Below, piece by piece: positions 57,967 through 64,000 of a DNA stretch of 64,000 bases. This DNA comes from Marinisporobacter sp. GTDB taxonomy: Bacteria; Bacillota; Clostridia; Peptostreptococcales; Thermotaleaceae. Both the position numbers and the translations under genes were made by a program. The stretch is from contig JAOARP010000047.1 in the NCBI GenBank assembly GCA_025210525.1, positions 759,357-823,356 of the forward strand. The letters are read 5' to 3'. Every line of letters starts with the position of its first letter. Position 1 is the stretch's first letter. The notes beneath the pieces are model-generated. The model was given only the letters and a program-made list of their open reading frames with translations. It was not told the origin of the DNA and did no database searches.

Positions 57967-59895
57967 ATGATTAAAAATTTAACATATAAAATACTTGAAA
58001 AAAATTTACTTACAGGCACATTAAAAGCTGGAAATGAAATCTCTGTAAAAGTGAACCAAACCCTAACACAAGATTCAACAGGCACAATGGTATACCTTCA
58101 ATTAGAAGCTATGGGAATTAAAGACATAAAGACGGATTTATCTGTAGCCTATATTGATCACAATACCTTGCAAGCTGGTTTTGAAAATGCAGATGATCAT
58201 GAATTTATCAAATCAGCCGCAGCAAAATATGGCATCATCTATTCCAAACCTGGAAATGGAATTTGTCATCAAATTCATTTAGAAAGATTCGGACGTCCTG
58301 GTAATATCCTTATTGGATCTGATAGCCATACCCCTACTGGCGGAGGCTTAGGTATGCTTAGTATAGGCTCAGGCGGTCTTGATATAGCAGTTGGTATGGC
58401 AAAGGGATACTATTATCTAAAGGCTCCAAAGGTACTAAACATCGAGCTTACTGGAAAATTAAATCCTTGGGTTTCTGCTAAAGATGTGATCCTTTATATC
58501 TTAAAAAATCTCACCGTGAAAGGCGGTGTTGGATACGTTGTAGAATACTCAGGAGATGGGGTAAAAGAGTTATCTGTTACAGATCGAGCGACCATTACAA
58601 ATATGGGGGCAGAATTAGGAGCAACTACATCTATTTTCCCTAGTGATGCAATCGCGAAAGATTTCCTTAAAAAACAAGGAAGAGAAAAAGATTTTACTCC
58701 TTTATCTGGTGATGAAGGCGCATTTTATGATAAAAAAATTACCATCAATTTAGAAGAAATCAAACCTATGACAGCTATGCCCCATAGTCCTGATCATGTT
58801 GAAGCTATCTCTAATCTTGAAAAAATAAAAGTAGATCAAATCGCCATTGGAAGCTGTACAAATTCTTCTTATACAGATTTGATGAAAGTTGCAAAAATAT
58901 TAAAAGGAAAAAAAGTTCATAAAGATGTGAGCTTAGTCATTTCTCCAGGCTCAAGCAATATTTTAAAGATGATGGCCGAAAATGGTGCTCTTAGTCATTT
59001 AATTGCAGCTGGTGCAAGAATCCTTGAAGCTTCTTGTGGTCCTTGTATTGGTATGGGACAAGCACCAAAGAGTAATGCCATATCTTTAAGAACCTTTAAT
59101 AGAAATTTTAAAGGAAGATGTGGAACTAAAAATGCAGACGTATACCTAGTAAGCCCTGAAACAGCAGCTGTATCTGCTATCACAGGCTATTTAACAGATC
59201 CTTCAACTTTTGGAGATATGCCTATTATCCATATTCCTGAAAAATTTTATGTTTCTGATAATTATTTCATTAATCCACCTGAAAATGGAAACAAATTAGA
59301 AGTTGTTATGGGCCCAAATATTAAGCCCTTCCCTCTTAATAAAAAGCTTTTACCAAAAGTTGAAGGGAAAATCCTATTAAAGACAGGCAACAATATTACT
59401 ACAGATGATATTATGCCTTCTAATGCAAAGCTATTGCCTTTTAGATCAAATATTCCTGAGCTTTCTAAATATTGCTTCGGTACTCTTGTAGATGATTTTC
59501 ATATAAGAGCAAAAGAAAGCAATGGTGGCTTTGTCATAGGAGGAGAAAATTACGGACAAGGATCAAGCAGAGAACATGCAGCTTTAGTACCTCTTTATCT
59601 TGGTGTAAAAGCCGTTATTGCAAAATCCTTTGCTCGAATCCATAAAACCAATTTGATTAATTCTGGAATCCTTCCTTTAATATTTAAAGATAAAAACCTA
59701 TATGATCAATTTGACGAGTTTGATCATATAGAGTTAAATAATGTCATTCATTCTTTAGAGAATCATATAGAAATGACTTTAATAAATAAAACAAAAAATA
59801 TAGAAGCAAAAGTAATATTTGAAGGCTCAGAAAGAGATATGAAAATATTAAAGCATGGCGGGTATTTAAACTTTGCTAAAGAAGCAAATTATTAA
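57967..59895 (+). CDS. Aconitate hydratase
   Basis: TCA enzyme of 642 aa that interconverts citrate and isocitrate through a 4Fe-4S cluster. Its cysteines are in IGSCTNSSYTD and EASCGPCIGMG. Substrate-binding regions SDSHTPTGGGLGMLSIGSGG and, in the swivel domain, ENYGQGSSREHAALVP are intact. Length of about 640 fits the short bacterial/mitochondrial-like type. The ATG at 57967 has AAAGGAG upstream; the in-frame extension from 57907 overlaps the promoter and is excluded. First gene of the operon with isocitrate dehydrogenase and citrate synthase. Confidence 0.95.
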   Translation: MIKNLTYKILEKNLLTGTLKAGNEISVKVNQTLTQDSTGTMVYLQLEAMGIKDIKTDLSVAYIDHNTLQAGFENADDHEFIKSAAAKYGIIYSKPGNGICHQIHLERFGRPGNILIGSDSHTPTGGGLGMLSIGSGGLDIAVGMAKGYYYLKAPKVLNIELTGKLNPWVSAKDVILYILKNLTVKGGVGYVVEYSGDGVKELSVTDRATITNMGAELGATTSIFPSDAIAKDFLKKQGREKDFTPLSGDEGAFYDKKITINLEEIKPMTAMPHSPDHVEAISNLEKIKVDQIAIGSCTNSSYTDLMKVAKILKGKKVHKDVSLVISPGSSNILKMMAENGALSHLIAAGARILEASCGPCIGMGQAPKSNAISLRTFNRNFKGRCGTKNADVYLVSPETAAVSAITGYLTDPSTFGDMPIIHIPEKFYVSDNYFINPPENGNKLEVVMGPNIKPFPLNKKLLPKVEGKILLKTGNNITTDDIMPSNAKLLPFRSNIPELSKYCFGTLVDDFHIRAKESNGGFVIGGENYGQGSSREHAALVPLYLGVKAVIAKSFARIHKTNLINSGILPLIFKDKNLYDQFDEFDHIELNNVIHSLENHIEMTLINKTKNIEAKVIFEGSERDMKILKHGGYLNFAKEANY

Positions 59896-59912
59896 GAAAG
59901 ACAGGTGAATTT

Positions 59913-60917
59913 ATGTATAAAATAACACTTATTCCTGGTGATGGTATTGGTCCGGAGGTAACCAGTGCTACAAGAAAAGTCATTGAAGCTACTGGAATTA
60001 AAATAGATTGGGATATTGTCAATGCAGGCCTTGATGTTTATAAAGAAAAAGGAGTGTTAGTTCCAGATGAAGTTTATGAAAGCCTTGAAAGAAATAGAAT
60101 TGCCTTAAAAGGTCCTATTACAACACCTATTGGCAAGGGTTTTCGAAGTATTAATGTAGGTCTTAGAAAAAAATACAATTTATTTTCCAACGTAAGACCT
60201 ATAAAAAGTATTCCTGGTACTTCTAGCCCTTTTAAAAATGTTGATCTTGTTATTTTCAGAGAAAATACAGAAGGACTTTATAGTGGTATTGAAAATAAAC
60301 CTTCAGAAGATTCTTCAGAAGCTATTAAAATCATTACAAAAACTGCATCTTTAAAAATAGCAAAAGCTGCCTTTGAATATGCAGTAAAAAATAATAAAAA
60401 AAGAATGACAGTTGTTCATAAAGCAAATATTCTTAAGCTCACAGACGGACTTTTCTTAGACTGTGTAAGAGAAGTAGCTAAAAGTTATCCGAATATTGCT
60501 CTTCAAGAAATTATTGTAGACAATATGTGCATGCAGCTTGTGATGAATCCCCATCAATTTGAGGTCATTGTAACAACAAACCTTTATGGAGATATTTTAT
60601 CTGACCTTTGTGCAGGACTTGTTGGGGGGCTTGGTCTTGTTCCTGGAGCAAATATTGGAGATGATCTAGCAATCTTTGAAGCAGTCCATGGTAGTGCTCC
60701 AGATATTGCAGGAAAAAATATGGCTAATCCTACAGCAATTATTTTATCTGCTGCTATGATGCTTAACCATTTAGGAGAAACACAAAAAGCTAATTTAATC
60801 ATTCAAGCTGTTATCAAAACAATACAAGAAGGAAAATTTATTACAAGGGACTTAGGCGGTTTATCTTCCACAGATGAAATGACAGAGAGCATTATTAAAA
60901 ATATGAAAAATTTATAG
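59913..60917 (+). CDS. Isocitrate dehydrogenase, NAD-dependent type
   Basis: Enzyme of 334 aa from the isocitrate/isopropylmalate dehydrogenase family that makes 2-oxoglutarate. It has the N-terminal LIPGDGIGPEV, the substrate loop FRSINVGLRKKYNLFSNVRP, and the metal- and cofactor-binding NLYGDILSDLCAGLVGGLG and GSAPDIAGKNMANPTA. The operon partners (aconitase and citrate synthase) argue for isocitrate over isopropylmalate. NAD preference is inferred from the short family type. AGGTGA precedes the ATG, 17 nt after aconitase. Confidence 0.92.
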   Translation: MYKITLIPGDGIGPEVTSATRKVIEATGIKIDWDIVNAGLDVYKEKGVLVPDEVYESLERNRIALKGPITTPIGKGFRSINVGLRKKYNLFSNVRPIKSIPGTSSPFKNVDLVIFRENTEGLYSGIENKPSEDSSEAIKIITKTASLKIAKAAFEYAVKNNKKRMTVVHKANILKLTDGLFLDCVREVAKSYPNIALQEIIVDNMCMQLVMNPHQFEVIVTTNLYGDILSDLCAGLVGGLGLVPGANIGDDLAIFEAVHGSAPDIAGKNMANPTAIILSAAMMLNHLGETQKANLIIQAVIKTIQEGKFITRDLGGLSSTDEMTESIIKNMKNL

Positions 60918-60929
60918 TATGTGAGGGAG

Positions 60930-62396
60930 ATGAATAAGTTGAATCAATGGGTTAATACAAATGTTCTCCACAACTTAGCTACCATAGCTAAAAAAAATAA
61001 CATAACCAATAAAGAAGTTAATAAACTTATCCATAAAATAAATAAGTTAAATAAAGATGCTTCCACCTTTGATGACTTAGCTACTTTGGCTAAAGAAAAT
61101 AATTTAATCAATCCAGAATTTTATGATCTTTATAATGTAAAAAGAGGATTAAGAAATAAAAACGGTACAGGGGTGTTAGTTGGGCTTACTGATATTGCTT
61201 CTGTTGAAGGATATACACTCCAAGAAAATAAAAAGATTCCAGCAGCAGGACAATTATTTTATAGAGGAATAGAAATAAAAGATTTAGTTGCTGGCTTTCA
61301 AAGAGAAAATAGACTTGGTTTTGAGGAAGTTGCATATCTTTTATTATTTGGTCAACTTCCTCAAAAGGATGAGCTAGATCATTTTAATCATTTACTTGAT
61401 GAATCAAGACTTCTTCCACCTGGTTATACAGAAAATATGATTTTAAAAATTCCAAGTAAAAATATTATGAATAAGCTACAAAGAAGTATCCTTGTTCTTT
61501 ACTCCCATGATGAAAATCCAGATGATATCACCATCAAAAATGTTTTAAGACAGAGTATAGAGCTTATTGCAAAATTTCCAACGATTATTTCCTATGGCTA
61601 TCAAGCAAAAGCCCATTATTTTGATCATAAAAGTTTATTTATTCATGCACCACAAAAGAACTTAGGAACAGCGGAAAACATATTATATATGACTAGAGCA
61701 GATAATCAGTACACAAAAACAGAAGCAGAAACACTAGATTTAGCATTAATCCTTCATGCTGATCATGGTGGTGGTAATAACTCAGCCTTTGCAACTCATG
61801 TAGTTTCATCCTCTGGTACAGATACCTACTCTGCTATTGCAGCAGCTGTTGGCTCCTTAAAAGGCCCTAAACATGGGGGAGCTAATATAATGGTACGTGA
61901 AATGATCTTAAATATAAAAGAGAATATAGCCGATTATCATAATCGCAGTAAGTTAAAAGACTATCTACTAAAAATTTTACGTAGAGAAGTATTTAATAAA
62001 GAAGGTCTTATTTATGGTATGGGACATGCTATTTATACAAAATCCGATCCTAGAGCTGTTTTATTAAAGAAAAAAGCATATGAATTAGCTCTTGAAAAAA
62101 ATATGGTTGAAGAATTTAGCTTATATAAAAATATAGAAGAATTAACAATAGAAATCTTTAAAGAATTAAAACCTAATAAAGCCATTACTGCCAATGTAGA
62201 CCTTTACTCTGGCTTTGTTTATGAAATGCTAAATATTCCACCTGAGCTATATACTCCCCTATTTGCTACAGCTAGAATTGCAGGCTGGTGTGCCCATCGT
62301 ATCGAACAGATTGTTAGTGATCAAAAAATCATCAGACCTGCCTATAAGGCTGTATCTATAGGAAAAAAATATATCCCCCTCGGGGAAAGAAAATAA
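60930..62396 (+). CDS. Citrate synthase
   Basis: Enzyme of about 488 aa that condenses acetyl-CoA with oxaloacetate. It has the catalytic His regions LHADHGGGNNSAFATHV and LKGPKHGGANIMV and the Asp in MGHAIYTKSDPRA. The first 60 residues contain two similar units, LATIAKKNNITNKEVNKL and LATLAKENNLINPEFYDL, of which only the second aligns with usual clostridial enzymes. The start is uncertain: ATG at 60930 is used, but a TTG at 60939 is better spaced from GAGGGAG, and a GTG at 60921 is also open. Third gene of the operon, 3-20 nt after isocitrate dehydrogenase. Confidence 0.94.
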   Translation: MNKLNQWVNTNVLHNLATIAKKNNITNKEVNKLIHKINKLNKDASTFDDLATLAKENNLINPEFYDLYNVKRGLRNKNGTGVLVGLTDIASVEGYTLQENKKIPAAGQLFYRGIEIKDLVAGFQRENRLGFEEVAYLLLFGQLPQKDELDHFNHLLDESRLLPPGYTENMILKIPSKNIMNKLQRSILVLYSHDENPDDITIKNVLRQSIELIAKFPTIISYGYQAKAHYFDHKSLFIHAPQKNLGTAENILYMTRADNQYTKTEAETLDLALILHADHGGGNNSAFATHVVSSSGTDTYSAIAAAVGSLKGPKHGGANIMVREMILNIKENIADYHNRSKLKDYLLKILRREVFNKEGLIYGMGHAIYTKSDPRAVLLKKKAYELALEKNMVEEFSLYKNIEELTIEIFKELKPNKAITANVDLYSGFVYEMLNIPPELYTPLFATARIAGWCAHRIEQIVSDQKIIRPAYKAVSIGKKYIPLGERK

Positions 62397-62420
62397 CTAG
62401 GGTTTAATTCCTAGTTATTT
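62391..62420 (+). terminator. Terminator of the aconitase operon
   Basis: Perfect 11-bp stem AAATAACTAGG / CCTAGTTATTT with an 8-nt loop, overlapping the citrate synthase stop codon and followed by TTATG. The lysO-type genes downstream have their own promoter. Confidence 0.8.
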
Positions 62421-62460
62421 TTATGTCACTAGTCAATATGGAAAATCATTCATACTTCTT

Positions 62461-62504
62461 GTAAATTGTAGTAAATTGTGATATTTTGAATAAAGATGTA
62501 AATA
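62461..62504 (+). promoter_or_regulatory. Candidate promoter and direct repeat of the LysO-type operon
   Basis: A near-perfect tandem repeat, GTAAATTGTA then GTAAATTGTG (62461-62480), overlaps a possible -35 TTGTGA (62476). This is spaced 17 nt from TAAATA (62499-62504), about 30 nt before the start. The repeat may be a regulator site. Confidence 0.45.
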
Positions 62505-62534
62505 CTTTAGCTAGCTTGAGAGGAGGAAATATAA

Positions 62535-62846
62535 TTGGCAACAAGACTCGCACTATACTTATTTATTTTAGCTATTGGAGCTTTAGTAGGATTAAAGGGA
62601 AAATTAAAAGAACAAATTGCTAGTAAAATGGATACTATTCAAGCTTTATGTCTTTTCTTTTTACTTTTTATTATGGGCATAAGAATTGGTGTTGATGAAA
62701 AGGTTTTATCATCCTTTTTTAAATTAGGCTATCAAGCCGTTATTCTCTCTGCATTTTCAGTTCTTTTTAGTGTTGTGTTTGTAAAATGTATCAAAGGCTA
62801 TATTGTAAAAGACAGCAAAGAGGAGGAAGCTACAAATGAGTTTTAA
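62535..62846 (+). CDS. LysO-family exporter, N-terminal subunit
   Basis: Membrane protein of 103 aa with about three TM segments, corresponding to the first third of the single-chain LysO (YbjE) lysine exporter, including the FFLLFIMGIRIGVDEKV segment. The start is a TTG with GGAGG 8 nt upstream. It overlaps the second half by 11 nt, so the two are translated together and probably form one transporter. In E. coli LysO exports lysine and its analogues. Confidence 0.8.
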   Translation: MATRLALYLFILAIGALVGLKGKLKEQIASKMDTIQALCLFFLLFIMGIRIGVDEKVLSSFFKLGYQAVILSAFSVLFSVVFVKCIKGYIVKDSKEEEATNEF

Positions 62847-63429
62847 AATCATAGCATCTGTAGGAATCGGCATAGGCGTTGGCTATTTATTTTTATCACC
62901 AGATATCTTATCATATACGGATATAATTATTGATATCGGACTATGTATATTATTATTCTTTGTAGGTATTGACATGGGAAGAAATAAAGAAGCCTTTTCA
63001 AAAATAAAAAAAATGGGTTTAAAAATATTATTAGTACCTTTTATGATTGGTATGGGAAGTATCGTTGGAAGTGTTGTAGGAGGATTTCTTTTGAATCTAC
63101 CAGTAAATGAATCTAGTGCAGTAGGGGCTGGATTTGGATGGTATACCTTATCTTCTATGATGCTTATGCAGTATTCATCTGAGCTTAGTGCTTTAGCCTT
63201 TATCTCTAATGTAGCAAGAGAAATTATTGCCCTAATCTCCATACCTTTTATCGCAAGATATATTGGTGATTTAGAGGCAATCGCACCTGCTGGTGCTACT
63301 GCTATGGATACATCACTTCCTATTATCTCTAATGCTACAAACTCCAAAGCAGCTATTATTGCTTTTATTACAGGAGTTATATTATCCAGTGCTGTACCTG
63401 TTCTAGTACCTATTCTTATTAATCTTTAA
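62836..63429 (+). CDS. LysO-family exporter, C-terminal subunit
   Basis: Membrane protein of 197 aa with about six TM segments, corresponding to the rest of LysO: VGIDMGRNKE, the conserved GAGFGWYTLSSMML, and AGATAMDTSLPII. With the 103-aa partner it adds up to about 300 residues, the length of the E. coli one-chain protein. GAGGAGG lies 9 nt before the ATG, inside the end of the first gene. Both halves keep conserved residues and a ribosome site, so this is a true two-gene form and not a frameshift. Confidence 0.85.
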   Translation: MSFKIIASVGIGIGVGYLFLSPDILSYTDIIIDIGLCILLFFVGIDMGRNKEAFSKIKKMGLKILLVPFMIGMGSIVGSVVGGFLLNLPVNESSAVGAGFGWYTLSSMMLMQYSSELSALAFISNVAREIIALISIPFIARYIGDLEAIAPAGATAMDTSLPIISNATNSKAAIIAFITGVILSSAVPVLVPILINL

Positions 63430-63458
63430 GAATATATATAATTCAAATATTTTACTTT

Positions 63459-63489
63459 AAAAATCCCCTATCTTAGATAGAGGATTTTT
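63459..63489. terminator. Bidirectional terminator LysO/2HCT transporter
   Basis: 15-bp stem with one mismatch (AAAAATCCCCTATCT / AGATAGAGGATTTTT), A5 on the left and T5 on the right, between two convergent genes. Confidence 0.85.
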
Positions 63490-63496
63490 CTGTATT

Positions 63497-64000
63497 CTAT
63501 AAAAATATGGACAATAAGCTTGTAGCTAAAATCAACATACATGCTCCACCAATACGAGAGGAGATCTGAGCAAATGGCATAAGCTCCATTCTCTTGCTTG
63601 CAGAAAGTACCGCTACATCTCCTGTTCCACCCATATTGGCCATACAAAGACCACCTGTTATAGATGCTTCGATTGGATAGAATCCTAGGAAATGTCCAAC
63701 AAATGCCGAACCTATAGTTGCACCTACTACTGTTGTAAATACTAATACAATATAGATTATAGATAAAGAATTAATTACTGCATTTAAATCTGTATAGGCT
63801 ACACCAATTCCTACTAATAATGCTGGTGTAAAATTTGTCATAACAAATCTAAACCACTGGAATGCTCCTTTTTCATATTTCTCTGGCATAATTCCTAATA
63901 CCTTCACAATGGCAACACTGATAATCATTAAAGCATAAGAGTGAATTGGGATAAATTTACCAAGTATTTTTCCCCATACAAAGAAAGTAGTAGATAATAA
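63497..64000 (-). CDS. 2-hydroxycarboxylate (citrate/malate) transporter, N-terminus cut by window edge
   Basis: The frame stays open from the stop at 63497 past the right edge, so the visible 167 residues are the C-terminal part only. They carry the 2HCT (CitS/CimH/MleP) signature near the end: CMANMGGTGDVAVLSASKR and MELMPFAQISSRIGGA, and a first reentrant region TPALLVGIGVAYTDL. The family moves citrate, malate or lactate with Na+ or H+ across the membrane. It is convergent with the LysO genes and lies 1.1 kb from the aconitase/citrate synthase operon, which fits citrate use. The exact substrate cannot be told from this part. Confidence 0.88.
   Translation of the reverse strand, partial: LLSTTFFVWGKILGKFIPIHSYALMIISVAIVKVLGIMPEKYEKGAFQWFRFVMTNFTPALLVGIGVAYTDLNAVINSLSIIYIVLVFTTVVGATIGSAFVGHFLGFYPIEASITGGLCMANMGGTGDVAVLSASKRMELMPFAQISSRIGGACMLILATSLLSIFL

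Noticed and set aside
62535..62846. Frameshifted pseudogene reading of lysO
   Set aside because: Both halves have their own ribosome site and an ordered ATG-in-gene overlap, and conserved residues are kept, so a true two-gene form is more likely.
62883..63347. 154-codon frame opposite the second LysO gene
   Set aside because: Antisense shadow of a conserved membrane protein; no start site and low complexity in its predicted product.

Overview
The window comes from a low-GC, endospore-forming, motile anaerobe of the Clostridia. Pointers are the AT-rich composition and codon use, strong AGGAGG ribosome binding sites, a complete gerA-type germinant receptor operon, AddAB, two dCache chemoreceptors plus CheV, c-di-GMP enzymes, a sigma-54 activator with a matching -24/-12 promoter, and an oxidative TCA half-pathway for glutamate supply. 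It resembles Crassaminicella/Alkaliphilus-like Clostridia, but the species cannot be fixed from this sequence alone. I see no rRNA, tRNA, CRISPR array, insertion sequence or phage module.

Region 1 (1-15,222, all minus strand) is the most unusual part. In transcription order it encodes an MsmX/UgpC-type ATPase, two MalF/MalG-type permeases, an HlyD-type adaptor, a MacB-like permease without its own ATPase, a TolC-like coiled-coil protein with a copper-amine-oxidase-N stalk domain, a lipoprotein fusing a beta-propeller to a solute-binding domain, PssA, a second propeller/solute-binding paralogue, an OmpR-family regulator with its histidine kinase, and a small lipoprotein cut by the window edge. 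Two promoters share a 20-bp direct-repeat box placed exactly 29 nt upstream of a -10 that lies inside a perfect inverted repeat. Another 53-nt element is shared by two upstream regions. The locus looks like a two-component-controlled envelope system mixing importer and tripartite-exporter parts. I do not recognise it as a described system.

Region 2 (15.2-32.6 kb) holds a dCache chemoreceptor, a PLDc_N-like membrane protein, a DnaJ-type co-chaperone, phosphatidylserine decarboxylase, NADP-type glutamate dehydrogenase (plus strand), then a sigma-54-controlled YfcC transporter/M20 amidohydrolase pair with its activator, an HD-GYP phosphodiesterase, QueG and AddA.

Region 3 (32.9-49.9 kb) lies between addA and addB, which are usually adjacent. 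It carries gerA-gerB-gerC, a YhhN-like membrane protein, a GNAT acetyltransferase, a VanZ protein, a 7TM-PAS-GGDEF diguanylate cyclase, a membrane GDPD, a Nudix hydrolase, a second chemoreceptor, a run of six small membrane or lipoprotein genes, and a convergent cupin/AraC pair.

Region 4 (50-64 kb) has AddB, a LUD-domain protein, CheV, a multi-PAS cytoplasmic histidine kinase, and an aconitase - NAD-isocitrate dehydrogenase - citrate synthase operon. That operon has a textbook sigma-A promoter with a GntR-type palindrome over its -10. A two-gene LysO-type exporter follows, and a convergent 2-hydroxycarboxylate (citrate/malate) transporter runs off the right edge. Together these make 2-oxoglutarate, which the glutamate dehydrogenase of region 2 can aminate.
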